A DNA stretch of 64,000 bases from Zeugodacus cucurbitae. Its lineage: Eukaryota > Arthropoda > Insecta > Diptera > Tephritidae. This document shows positions 13,439 to 25,957 of this stretch, in pieces; within the stretch, counting starts at the first letter, position 1; every line of letters starts with the position of its first letter. The position numbers and the translations under genes were made by a program. Location: contig NC_071668.1 in NCBI RefSeq assembly GCF_028554725.1, positions 77,904,719 through 77,968,718 on the forward strand, read 5' to 3'. A model generated the notes under the pieces. That model worked only from the letters and a program-made list of their open reading frames with translations, made no database searches and was not told the origin of the DNA.

Positions 13439-16400
13439 CTTGTCTATTACATACATATGTACATATAATGCATCCATTTGAAGCCTCCAGAAAAGGTGCT
13501 GCTTGTTGTTATTCCTTGTTGTTGGACACTTTTATCCCTCGTCTGTTCAGAATGTACCCAGTATAATGTGTTGATTTTTAATTTCATATCTGCAACGTCA
13601 TCCATTTTATAAATATTATTTCTCGTGTCGTTAACAAGTGCAGGCGCCGCCATTGGCGTCTTTATTTACACAATTTGTCTTAATTTTTTTCATATCCGGT
13701 GTTTTTTAATTTATTTCTCTGATTGCCTATTTTTAAACCACTTTACTTCTGTTTATTTTGATTTACATTATTTGTTATTTTTCTCCTTAAAATGCACACG
13801 AATTTTCTTACATAATTTTCCTTTCGCATTCTTTCTGTATATTTGCCTCAATTTCGTAAAATTGTTGCCACTTACGTAATTTAATTGCTCTTCTCTTAAT
13901 TTGCTTTGGTTTCACGTTTTGCTTGCTTTTAAAATTGCTGCATTGTTTTTCGTTTTCACCCAGCAAACGTTAAGCGCTTGTGTTGGCTTGAAGAATTCTT
14001 CATCGTGGTGCATCGAACTCGACGGTACTTTTTTATTTTATTATTTTATTTTTTTTTATTCACTTGGAAACAACTGAGATTTATATTATTTGGAATTGGT
14101 TTAGACTTTTCCACACCACGCCGAAATGTAGGCAACAGTAGAACATGTAGAAATATAATTTGTTTCAGTGATATTACTAATATTAGTGATTTGATGAATG
14201 ATAATTCCGGTGAATATGAAAAAATACATATCTATAATTATTAAAAAAAACAAGAATTCACCTGTTCGATTCGCCGTCTTTCTCATTTACTCGCTCATTG
14301 CATAAACAACTCACTTGTCCATATCTGCGCGCAAAAATCTGTATTTCTGCTCAGCCATCGCACCTGAATTTATCGATTGGGTATTTTATTTATTATTTGT
14401 GCATATAATAAATGACATAAATACGTTTTTGTCGCTATTCCTTATCAACTCCGTAATACTTCCCCCTCGTCTGATTTATACGCTCACAATGCGCAAGTGC
14501 CTGCCTCCGTCCCCAAGGCCTACAGCAACTCCCCTGTGTCCATTTCGATGTAATCGCATTTGAGGCTCAGTAAAACAGACAGAAAACTACAGTGCAATGG
14601 CGACGTGCCTAGAAATTTTGATGAGCAATTCACTTATTTGGCTTAGCCCTTTCTCTCTTTCTCTTTCTTCTTCTCCCACTCCAATCGTGGTGTGATTTGC
14701 AGTCACTTTGAGATATTTTATTACTCGTGTATATTCGTCTTCGTCGCTTCATTTGCATTGAATTGTGTATTAAATCAAGTTTTATGATTTTTGTCGTGTC
14801 AATCGATAATGATATTAATAAATTTGTTGAGCTCTGGTAGCTGGTTGGGTCTGCCTACCTTGTAGTGGCGGTCGGTTGAACAATTTTACGACTCGTTAAC
14901 GAACGCGCACTTGCACTTCGAGGAAATTATCTGAGGAAATGAGTTTTCCAACACTTTTAAATTCGATAATTCTCTATAATTTATGCAGGTAGCAATTTAT
15001 CACTTTATTAAAATGAAAATTCAATAAATTTCTATCTAAAACCGTAATTTTTAGTCGAAATAGATTTTCTACCGGACATGGCCAAGAATTGCACCTTCGA
15101 GAAGTATTATATTCATAAAAAAAAACTTTCAATCTGACTTTTAGAAATATGAGTTAAGTGGAAGCGCTTCCCATTCTGTACTGTAGGTTTGAAAAAACAA
15201 ATCCCGTTACAATATTTAATATTTTGTGCGGTGACCACAAAACGAAATAACAGTACGTCCACTCAAACCACACTCTCAGACTCTTTTTGCCTTTTATTCT
15301 ACTCCTTTTCTCATTTTTCTGCTGACAACCAATTTTCGTTTGCCCCCAACTATCAGCTCAGGTCACATGTCAATAGTGGTTAGCCCATAACAAATGTGCA
15401 TGCATTCTATATTTACTGCTTGTAAAACACGCCAGTGCATTTCCGAATTGCGCAAGGACACAATGTCATTTAACACGTTTGTCCGAAGAGAGTGCAACGG
15501 GGCAGCAGGGACACGCAACCCCATTTTTGTCAGCTGACAAATTGCACTTGCTTTTTGCTTCGAAAGCGCTGGCAAAGCTCAATATTTGCGGTCGACCGAC
15601 AAAACAAAGTTTGCACAAATTTCAAGTTGTACCGTAATTTGTATTTCGGCCATGATCGCTGGGAAAACCGAGCGTTTGGCACAAAAAAATATTTGAGTTG
15701 ACTTGCAGTTCAAGGCAAGAGCTGTGGTTCATACCAAGTAGTTGCCAAATGAGGTTAAGTTTCCGGCCATTTCAGCTGTAATTAAACAAACTATGCAAAT
15801 TGATTTGATAAATGACAGTTGCAATATTTTTAATTAAATAATGGCTGTGCGGGTAAATTTGCTAATGCTGTTAGATAATTTATGCATTTGCCTGTCAGTT
15901 TTGACTCCAAGGAATTGCTGTCGAAATCAAAATTTTTATAATAAGCTTTTTGATAATATCGATTCACAAGCCCTTTAAAATTTTTCTCACTTTATTCTGA
16001 AGAAATACTGTCCTTCTACTACTACTACTACTTTCGAGGCTCCTACTCCAAAAGGCGCATCCATTCACTGTCGTTTCAGTGGTGACTTTGTGCCAGACGT
16101 TGACATTGTCAAGGCAAGTTAAAGTCTGCATCGTATGTATATATGCCACAAGTGAGGCTTAATGCCATTCATAAATTTCAAATACAGTCAAAACATGTCA
16201 CCCATAATGTCGAGTGGCATGCGAGGCGACGCGGCCGTTTTGCGAATTTCATTAAATAATTGCACACTTGAGTAAAGCAACTGGCGGCTGTGGCTATACA
16301 TGTGCTATTCTACGGCTAACATACTATTTTTATCTCACTTACTTACTCGGCTTTCCTCACACACCCCACCATTTAAAGTGAAAATAAAATAAAGAAACAC

Positions 16401-19400
16401 TCCCGAAACACATAAAATGCTTAAAGAGCAGTAAAACTCCAGAATACTTGATAACTGGCCACTGCCGCTTGTAACATTAAAAACTAACAACAACCGCTTT
16501 CGCTTAACTTCTCTTCGACAATTTTTTTGTTTATTTTTCCTTCAACTCTCATCATATTCGCATTTGACATCTGACACTTGACGTCTCCTCTGTTTGCTGT
16601 CACTACGAGGTGCTGTCGAGCTGCACTGAAAGCAAGTGACGCAGCACGTAGCAAATATTATTTTTAACCCGAATCACACATGGTTACACCATGAAATATC
16701 AGGAGAGCTTTAATGGCCGTAGAGCTCATGTCATTTAACGTCAGCTCTTATTAACATTTCAGCGGAGCTCCAACTCGTTATTAAATCTTAAATTATCAGA
16801 GACTGAGGAAGATAACGTGTATTATTTTATGCGAAAAATAGGTTAGTTTAGAAACCATTTACAATTAAAATATGCCAAAAAAGACAAAATGTCACATTTA
16901 TCGGTAATTTAAGATTGTACTCACATCTGAAACCTTTCTTTTAAAGACTGCGCTGTAAAGTATGATCAATCAAATAAGCCTTATTGTTTTCAAATATTAT
17001 CAAGAAGTTATAATTAAGCTGTTTACGCACCTTCCAAAGACTGTTGTTTACACCCTATAACTATAATTCTAGAGCATATATTGTATATCCTCCAAGAATT
17101 CTTCTGGTTAACCACATTTGTTTGCGAATGCCCTAACTACAAGTCTGCAATCTGTCAAATGTAAACCAAACTGACGGACCAACCCGACACATTGGATTAA
17201 ATCAGCCAGACTATTGAAGATTAATGACCACAACAAATGCAAAGCCGGTCATAAGCTGTACAAATAAACGCCAAGTAAAATGCTGAAGCGGAATCTAGCA
17301 TCTAGCCAGAAGACTGAAGTGAAGTAGTGCTAAGACGACAGACGTCCGAATCGCACAACCGGTAATCGGCGAAGACGCGCAAGTTTCGCAAAAGGGCGCC
17401 TAAAGAACAAATTGCTACATGCACCGACGCTCATTAACTCAATTACTTAAACGAAAGGCGGACGAGTGGAATAAGAAATTATACACATAACTACATATGA
17501 GTCGGAGCGCATGAATAAAAGAAGATCTTACATTCATTGGAACGTGCACATGTGTAAGAGCTTACGTGCACCATTGGCATTTCACCTTTGGCGCCAAGCC
17601 TTGCCTCAAACCAACAGCGCTGCGGTGCATGCCGAGTTGTGACCACTGCCAGTGCGGCATGAACCCATGACAATAAAACTTCTGAGACGCGCTAGTGGAT
17701 GCCACGCATTGTTGACACGTTGCGACATGTGGACGGTCGTTCGTCCGGTCGTCTGCAGTTGGGCTGAACGGCAAGACGACGTACGAGTATGTGCTTGTTG
17801 TGTGTTGACACGTGACGTGATGTGTACCAGTTGCTGCTGCCGCGTGCTCAACTTCATTGAGCTACTTACCCGCATACGCGCTCCTTACGCGGGCGAACTT
17901 GAGTGCCCACAAAGCCGTGGCGCCAGCGTGTAGCAGTGACAGCAGTGTTGATGCTGTCATCGATGAAAAACGCTTGATGGCATCCGCGCCTGACGTTCGG
18001 ACACGTACAAATGTCATTTAATTAATTAATCAAATTACTCAAAAATGTCAGTTGGCAAAAAATTTACGAGAAACGTAGGTGTTCCGCGTTAAGTGCTTGG
18101 AAGCTCCATGAAGTCCAAGTGAAGTGAAGTGAAGTGGAGTGAAGTTGAATGAAGTACTACTTGAAGTGCTCGAGCGCAAGAGACAATGAAATAATATATG
18201 AACCGCGCGAGTTGAGGTTGACTTTTGTGTTTTTTTATCACGTCGCAATAGATATCAATTGAATATTTGGTTTATTGGTCTTACTTTACCCTTTATTTAT
18301 TGTAATGCATTTTGCTTTACGTGTTTTATTCTAGAATTAATTCATGTGATAATAATTAAATATATTGTTATTGGGATTTAACACGTAATAAGCTGTCTAA
18401 CGTCGCCCGGCAGCCCGGCTTAATTGTCACCCTATCGTCGCCCGAAGTGCTAATCGTATTGCTGTTGCTTACTGGTCATCCATCTTTTTCCAACGAAACT
18501 GCTTAGTTCGCCTAACCGCCCGAGCTAATGAAAGTGGGACGTGATTAAATTTTTAACCGACTTGAACGTGTAGCCAATTTGCGAACCTTTTACGAGGTAT
18601 TCGTACCACAATTGACGTTTGACTGACGTGAGCAGACGAGTGTTACATATATAGATATTTAGAATTTGACACGGGTATTTTCTGAGAAGTCGCACGACGA
18701 ATATCTGTTCTGGCTTATGCATCTTAGACGTCCAAAAAAAGTAATCAGCTCTACCCATAAATATGTATGTATGTTTAGAAACATATGTGTGTGGCTCTCC
18801 TTAACTTTTGCTATTTCCTGGCATAGCTCAAACTTAGCCAGCTTTAATTAATTAGGTCAGCGTCCAATTATTCGTTTATTCGACTTTCATTGAGTGCGGT
18901 CCTCACTTTCTTTGCATTCACCACGACAGCCTTTTGTGGTTCGCCAGTTACGCGTGATGGCTACACATAAATCACGTTCGCTTACGAAGTTTTTTTTCAG
19001 CGTTACTTTCGTGCGCTCTCTTTCTGCAGCACTTTCCACTCAGAACTGAGCTAAAATAGTGCTCGGTTGCTTTGAAAAGGAAAGGAGAATTATTGTAACA
19101 ATTAAAATTAATTAAGCTTCACTACTAGGCAGACAAACGCGAATTAGCCGAACCACCCACGCACGTTCTTAGATTTTTCCATAAAGCACGTTATGTGGCA
19201 GCTGTTGCGAGTTACTTTGCTGCGTGAGAAAATTTCAAGTGATTCCAGCGGGCAATTAAAGAGTTAATGTGGATAATAAAAGACTTACACATACACCCGT
19301 TATGATATATCTCCATATGAGTATGTATGAGTTCACTCGTGTTCCCAAACTGTCTACAACTGCACCATATCTTAGATTTTCGCATTCATCCACGAACTGC

Positions 19401-21889
19401 GCAATGTCATGGACACATGCTGCATATCAAATATTAAATCTTGCGTATCGTTGCGGTTGTCTGTTTGGCATTCCATGCCACAACATAAGAAATGTAACAG
19501 ATTCACTTTTGCTGGCAGATACTCGGCAGAAATGCCAAGAGTTAAGAAAAAAAGTTTGCTATGTCTTTCCATAAGTTTTAACCAGCAGCGTTCTGAAGCT
19601 CATAAGTTATTCGGGCGCAAAAACACTGCTTGTGTTTGGACTCGCCATTGATGTACTTAAAATAGCTTCAGAAAAGTGTGATGAGCACAGAAAAAGTATA
19701 CATTCTGCAAGGGATTTAGGAAAAAAGTAAAAACATTTTGTTTTGTATACAAATGGAACTAAAAATCGCAAATATCAGATGTCAGTTGCTAGCTGGAACT
19801 AAGATAATGATGCAGTTCGAAAATTGATAAAGTCTTGAAACCTTTGAAATATGATCATATGCGATGTATTTCTTTCGATACTAATGAGTTCTTGAATTTT
19901 TATATTTTTGTAATTGGGTTCTTTAGGTTGGAATCTTGAGCGAGACATAATCTAGCACTGAAAATTATTTTTGCTAAGATCAGTCGAAACATCGATGAGT
20001 ATATCCCATATATTACTTACGGCGAAACCTCTTGGAGACTGCTTGAGTTTGTTCGAACCTTTCAACATTAAAATTGAAAAGGTGCTTGGCTAAACATTTA
20101 GCAAACCCACAAAATCTTTACGCTTTTCACACTTTTTCCTCACACACAAAAAATACCCACACATAATTTTATAGTATGTAACGGTTAACTTCATTCAAGC
20201 AATTTTATTGCTACAAGTAAAAAACTTTAAACCGACGCACGTGACTGCTGGTGCACCTTACTTTCGGGCAAGTGGTGTTTCACTCACGAGGTCAGCCACC
20301 TCAATTGCGAAAATTGATTGTTTATTGCTCAACGATTGCATGGGCTTAGTAATTTTTTATATTCTCTCTATTGCTATATTATCGGCGAATTTGCATTTCA
20401 CACAATTCACAAAAACCCGACGTTGGCGAGCAACTAAATTATAAATTCTTGACGCGTGCGAGTGATGTACGATTGGTTATCGGGAAAGGGCTTCGCACTT
20501 ATGTGTTCATACATGTAAATGTTGTTGTTGTGCACTTATGACTCACGTAGCGGCGAATATATGTATGTACTTGCTAACGTTAGCCCACTTAAAAGTACTT
20601 AAGCAACGGCATGTGGCACGCCACAAGGGCGTTGTTGCAATTTGACGTTTCTATGTATTCTCTTCGCACAGTCATTTTGTCTACCTACGCCCTATACTAT
20701 CGGCTCTGGGCTCTCTGTCTGCCTCTCTGACATTTATGATTTTTGGCACGTCGCAAATTTTACAACCGCAAAGCCAACAAAAAATACGGTTAGCAGCATC
20801 CACGATCATATTCCACAGCACACTTACAATGTGTTCTTAGGTACCTAGCTGTACTGTGTGAATGTAAACAATCTTGTGACCCTGTAATGGGGGAAAACAC
20901 CAAAACCCAAACAACTCGGAGTATCTGCCACTGCATCCAACATCTGTTTTTGGTCCTCTGCTGTGCAGAACAGACAATTTTCGTGGTCATTTGTGGCAAG
21001 TAATGACGCTGACTTTCGAAAAAACCAAAAGTAAGAAATTTACCGTTTTTGGCGAACGACATGAAGCTGGCTTTTGGTTGAGTCAGAATAAGAGAGTAGA
21101 AGAATGTGAACAAGGATATAAGACATTTCGCAAACAAAGATGCCATTGGATCCAAGGTCTGATTAGTATAAATGTCAAAATACCTATCAAATTTTTCTTT
21201 TTAAAAAATTTTTGGAATATTTTGTGTGGAACTACTGTAATACGACTCCAGCCGAGTTGTTTGGTTCCGGTCATATTCGTCAATATTTTTAATGGAAGCA
21301 ACCATAGAAATACAACTAATTATGGAGACCCACTTACATACATACATATGTATATGAATATTATATTATTTTGAACCAAAATGTATGTATATTTGCTGAA
21401 AACAGAACCAAAATAAAAACACAGAACCATTCAAATAACAACAATGATCACTTCAATTCGAAGTTCACGGTTAAATGAGTCAGCAACTATGGAACATGAG
21501 GAAAGGTACCTTTACACTATAACCCCTTCAACATTAACTAAAATTCATTTAAGCTGCCATTCTGCCGCAATCAAGCACTCAGACCCTTTTGGCGTGTGAG
21601 CTCAAATAAGCGCTTTTGGTTTAGCTCGGCTCTCAACAACAACAATGTGCAATTGAAAAACTTTCCACTTTCAGTGCAACAAAAACAACGAGCTTTATAA
21701 ACAAACATATTCACATAAATGCTGACTTGAAGTCATTGCAATTGTTGTACTACATCAACAACAGTCCTCCTATATATACATACATATATACACAAACAGG
21801 AAACAAAACAACGAATTTTCGTAAAAGTTCCTTTTGTTTACATTTCCACTTAAAATCATTCAAGTACACTTCCGTGCGTCGTATTTTTG
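13439..21889. other. Long non-coding stretch
   Basis: No exon pair, domain or RNA gene is recognised. The two longest overlapping open frames, at 20790-21155 (minus) and 20991-21374 (plus), have no family-like motifs and look accidental. A GAAGT pentanucleotide repeat occurs at 18117-18156. The stretch could be intergenic or lie within large introns of a gene extending beyond the window; the sequence does not decide. Confidence 0.5.
18117..18156. repeat. GAAGT pentanucleotide microsatellite
   Basis: Four to five near-perfect tandem GAAGT units followed by degenerate ones (GGAGT, GAAGTTGAAT, GAAGT) make a short interrupted microsatellite. Confidence 0.85.
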
Positions 21890-22162
21890 TTGCTGCATGT
21901 TGCTCCGGTTGTTCGGTAGGTCTGAGGGTCATCAGACATTTTCACTTAGACACTGTATTTGGCACGCGTTGCGAGCATATATATTTTCTCTGGTTTTAAT
22001 GGCCTGCAGCTAATGGATAAAGTTATGTCAAAGTTCACAGCCTAAGCCGAAAACATTTCTATATGTTTGATTTATTTTCGAATACAATTTTTGACTTGTG
22101 GACGCCAAGTGCTCCTTCTTCCTTCGAGTTAGAGAAAGCTATATATTCCCACACAAATATCC

Positions 22163-22200
22163 ATCATATTTTTATAAATATGATATGATAAGCTGATACG
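22163..22200 (-). promoter_or_regulatory. 3' UTR hairpin and TATCAGCTTATCA motif, copy A
   Basis: About 30-50 nt after the stop codon of copy A, a 9-bp perfect stem (22163-22171 with 22176-22184) with a TTAT loop sits beside TATCAGCTTATCA (minus strand). Hairpins at the same place occur downstream of copy B (27823-27843, 7-bp stem) and, weaker, copy C (32957-32977). The GATA-containing motif is kept in all three. A role in transcript processing or stability is inference. Confidence 0.35.
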
Positions 22201-22212
22201 TTAAGTTGTCAA

Positions 22213-24559
22213 TTAGTCTTCGTCTATGTTCATGGACCTTCCCTTCGTCTCTGGCAAAAATATTGTTGTATATAATAGACCTAAGGCCGCGAATGCCGCA
22301 CAAGTCCAAATAGTCGCCGCCAACCCGAAAGCTTCCATACATGGTGGAAAGACCTTCAGTTGGACAAAAGAGAAGAAACTCAGCAATGCTACGCTAAACG
22401 ATATACCCTTTGCACGAATCTATGGAGAACGAAAATTCATATGAATATGCATCGATTTGGAAATATTAAATATATTATTACGATACCTTTGGTGGTAGAA
22501 TCTCGACGGCAACTACTGCAGGAATTGGTATAACGCCCAAATTTGCCGTGAGTATAATCAGAGCCATGAGTACGAGTGGCAACCACGAGCTAAATGATGT
22601 TAAATCCACACTTGTTTCTTCCACGAAAAATGCGTACGTACCGAAGGCAGCCAAGCAAATACCGATGGAAGCTGAGGAGATCATGAGTAACACTTTGCGC
22701 CCAAAACGATCGACCAAAATGATAGCGATATAGGCGCCTAAAATTTGAACCACACCGATGATGACGGTATTCGTGTCGGGATGAATATCGGTTTTAACAG
22801 CCACAAAGATGGTGGACATGTAGCTGAGCAACGTAAAGCTGCCGGTTGCTACATTAATGAAGAAGACCGTATTGGCGATGAGCAAGGCGCGTAAAGAGCG
22901 CTTCGTGACTAAAAGGGAAATAAAATGTTGCGTAACTTATATGTCATAAAAATATGTTTATATAGATAGACTTACAGAAATCGCGCAGTGTGACCGCGTC
23001 CGATTGTGATTTTTGTTGTTGTACGGCAGTTTTCAATTCCGCATATTTAACGTTGAATTTCTCAATCTCCAGTTTAGTTGAAGCTGTATAGTTCGAGTAG
23101 AATTTCAATGACTTCTCTGCTTCCTCCTCTTTTCCGCAATGCAGCAGATACGAAGGCGATTCGGGGAAATAAGTTACGATTAGTAAATAGAGCAGGGGTA
23201 ACACAATCGCCACAATTGGTATAATATGGTATGGTACATATGAAGAGAGGCTATAGCCAGTCAACATGCCAACATTGAGGAAGAGCGTGAACAATGAGGT
23301 GAGGCGACCGCGTATACTGTTGAGTGAAAGAAACACAAATAAATAGAGACAAATCGAAAAGTGGCTAGAAGGATTCCTGCAACTCACGTTGGATCTACGA
23401 TTTCCCCGATGAAAATCGGTATTACGACCCAAGTACCACCTCCAGTCATGCCGGAAGCGAAACGCGCAGCGTACAGGTATTCAATGGATGGCGCGAAATA
23501 GACTAACACCCAGAAGCACTACAAAAAAAATGCAATTAAGATTATCTCGAAGGCGTTGTGGTTATGGCGATCACTTACCATATGTGGTATTGCGATTAGA
23601 TAAATGCAAGCTTTGCGACCGATGAGATCCAACAGCACACCAAAGAGCAGATTGCCAGTCACACCGCCGGCGCTAATCAATGAACCGATCCATGAGGCTT
23701 GCTGTACTGTAGCGGTAAAATCAAGGGGGTTTTCGGTGGGCGACTGTAATTTGGCCAGAATGGGCGAGCACCAACCAAGGGCGATGCCATTGCAAAACGT
23801 AATTATGGTAACTAGTAACGAATAGAAAAATTGGTGACTTTACATTATACACGCAATAAGCCTGGCATGGTATAATCTATTTTCTAGAATTATTTTTATA
23901 TCAGTGTAATTACATGGGGCTCCTGGCTCGTGACTCCTTTTCTGACCGTATTCTAACGAAAGAGATGTGGGCGGGAGGTAGCCGATGGAGAAGAGGCGCG
24001 GTGACATTTTTCAGAAATGGATCTAAATTTAGAGGTGAAGGAAGCTGAATGGCATCAAGGACAGTTTTAAATAGATCACTGCAGCGTTTTTGCGTCGGAT
24101 GCAAATTGTCAAAACTGCATGGAATAAGGTAAAACTGAGACTTCGAGAATCTTTCTAGCTAGACTAGCCTACGGTTCAAACATCTTAGGAGAACCAATTG
24201 AGCTGTCTCGAATACAAATTAGTAGCGTTAACAAATTCGAAAAAATCTCAAAGCGTTTTATATTCACTTGAGGACTTCAGGCAACCATTATTGGGAGTTT
24301 ACGGCATCACAACAAACTGACGACTGTAGCTGACCAAGTGAGATCTCCTTTGACACAGTGATACGCCCTTAAACCTAACCTAACCCAATTTATAGGGAAT
24401 ATCCTATTTTCAATCTATATTTTTCATGCAAAAATTTATATTTTGCGAGAAACTCGCAGTTTTTCCTCTTCAGTACTTACCACTGACTGCCGCCAATAAT
24501 TGCATGCGATAAGCGCTGTTAAAAACACCCTGCGAGTTCTTGCACATGTTGAACAGCAT
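22213..24559 (-). CDS. Facilitated sugar/trehalose transporter-like protein, copy A
   Basis: A 470-residue major facilitator of the SLC2A/Tret1-like type, probably carrying trehalose or hexoses across the plasma membrane. Exons on the minus strand: 24481-24559, 23579-23811, 23388-23518, 22976-23316, 22487-22908, 22213-22419; all introns are GT-AG. The ATG at 24559 has a good fly start context. The hydrophobic pattern fits 12 membrane helices. Family marks are GGGTWVVIPIFIGEI followed by RGR (about 129-152), DRFGRK (328-333) and PETKGRS (458-464). The first-loop motif reads DLIGRK at 88-93, whereas copies B and C have DRIGRK, so a conserved arginine is lost. Intron 1 is 669 nt against 57 and 120 nt in the sister copies because of an insertion. 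The frame is intact, so the gene is probably expressed, perhaps with altered transport. The substrate is inferred from family only. Confidence 0.93.
23841..24450. mobile_element. Insertion inside intron 1 of copy A, probable decayed LINE piece
   Basis: Intron 1 of copies B and C is short, and its edges match both ends of the copy A intron, leaving about 600 extra bases. On the + strand one frame near 24003-24040 reads FFRNGSKFRGEGS, like the TDGSK..G.G motif of the RNase H domain in I/R1-type LINEs. The insert ends near AAACCTAACCTAACCC. No intact frame survives. The RNase H reading is suggestive only; that this is an insertion is well supported by the paralogs. Confidence 0.45.
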
Positions 24560-24789
24560 TTTGTTGGTTTCTTTATTTTGATATCCTTGCCGTGAAATCA
24601 GTTCCAGCCGACACTTTTAGCTTTCGAAAATTGCAAATAATGGAATATAAATTTCACTCAATTTCTGTATCTTTTTCACTAAGGATCAGGATCACTATTC
24701 GCGGCGCACTTAGCATTTCAGTAGCTCCTCCACTTTTCACTTTTTTTACATTTTCTTACTCAATCACTTGCGGCGACGAATTCTGGCGA

Positions 24790-24930
24790 CTAACAACGGC
24801 ATTGCGAAATAATTCAACACCTTATATTCGAAAACGCCTTCTACGCATTTGTGGCGTTAAAGCTTTAAATCCATCTTAGATTTATCTTGAACACACATCG
24901 CATTTCATCCCAAAGCCGGAGAAATGATAA
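24790..24930 (-). promoter_or_regulatory. Core and proximal promoter, copy A
   Basis: On the minus strand TATAAGG (24826-24820) is followed about 35 bases later by an initiator-like GTTGTTAGTC, giving a 5' UTR of about 230 nt before the ATG at 24559. Upstream lie two GATA-type sites, TTATCT (24882-24887) and TGATAA (24925-24930), within a block shared with the other copies. Conservation across three diverged copies supports function. GATA factors commonly drive gut and fat-body genes in flies, but that link here is inference. Confidence 0.6.
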
Positions 24931-25213
24931 ATATACCGTACGAATTTAGTGAACAGTGGGAGATTTTCGTCTAAATATATCACTAAGTATCTATAAAATA
25001 TTTGGTTTGTGACGTATTCCTTTGTTTGATGTAAAACAAGGCAAAACCAAAGCACACTCGTAATACAAAGTAAATATAAATTATCTCGCTAGGGGTGCTA
25101 ATTGGTGGATTTTTTCGCATTGTAGCAAAATATGAACACTGATAAAGAGTAACAGTTTTTGTAATATGAAATAATGTATAACTAAACTGCGCTGGTTTTA
25201 ACAGGTGATAATA

Positions 25214-25955
25214 AAAGGTGATCCAAGTAGAGGTACTTTTTCCAATAGCCTTTTTTTACAGATCACGGGTGAGTGGTATCAAGCTTGCATGTTATTTTTG
25301 TCCACTATTGTTTGGCATTTCATCACGGAAAGATTTACGCCTGAACAGCATTTACCAATTTTTCAACTTTATTACAAAAATTAACGTTCTGTAAAGAATG
25401 ACGTTTTCGAGCCAATTTCGGTTCAGATAAGGCCCATTTCTGGCTCAATGGCAATGTGAATAAGTAAAATTGACGCATTTGGGACGAAGAGCCACCTGAA
25501 GACATTCAAGATTTTCCATTTCATACAGAAAAAAAACGGTTTGATGTGGTTTGTGACCGGTGCAACCTGTCCATAATTCCTCAAAAATGATGCCGATAAG
25601 AACGTAACCGTCAATGTGTGAACGTATCGCACCACGATAACCGACTATTTGATGCCTGAAATTGAAACTCGTGATCTCGGTGACATTTTGTTTCAATAAG
25701 ACGGTGCCACTTCCTACACCTCGCATCAATCAATCGATTTATTGAGGGAACACTTCGGTCAGCAGATAATTTCAGATTTTGGGCCGGTCGATTGGCCACC
25801 GATTCAGGTCTTTGAGCAAAACATCATGCGTGTCATTCGCAAATTACCAGTAGAAATACTCGAACGAGTCATCGACTCAACAAATTGCCCATTATATTTG
25901 AATTTTCTGTGTTTTATCTTTAAAAAAGTAGGGAATCTCGAAATGTATCACCCTT
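25214..25955 (+). mobile_element. Decayed mariner (family 1), internally deleted
   Basis: The element lies between TA sites with ends AAAGGTGATCCA and, in reverse complement, AAGGGTGATACA. The + strand frame starts HFITERFTPEQHLPIFQLYY and soon enters the catalytic region with SDKAHFWLNGNVNK and RIWDEEPPEDIQDF. It then breaks up through stops and shifts, and the second-aspartate region reads QDGAT only after a frame change and a stop. The stretch for most of the DNA-binding domain is missing, at the same junction as in the copy at 50 kb. It sits in the 5' flank of transporter copy A and is absent from the matching flanks of B and C, so it arrived after the duplication or was lost in the others. 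It is dead. Confidence 0.75.
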
Positions 25956-25957
25956 TA

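Noticed and set aside
20790..21374. Overlapping 121- and 127-residue open frames on opposite strands
   Set aside because: Among the longest frames outside known genes, but neither shows a motif, signal sequence or splice partner; mirrored frames in AT-rich DNA are expected by chance.
24368..24386. CCTAA repeat that could suggest a telomeric (TTAGG) tract
   Set aside because: Only about two units, inside a gene intron, at the end of a probable element; higher flies generally lack TTAGG telomeres.
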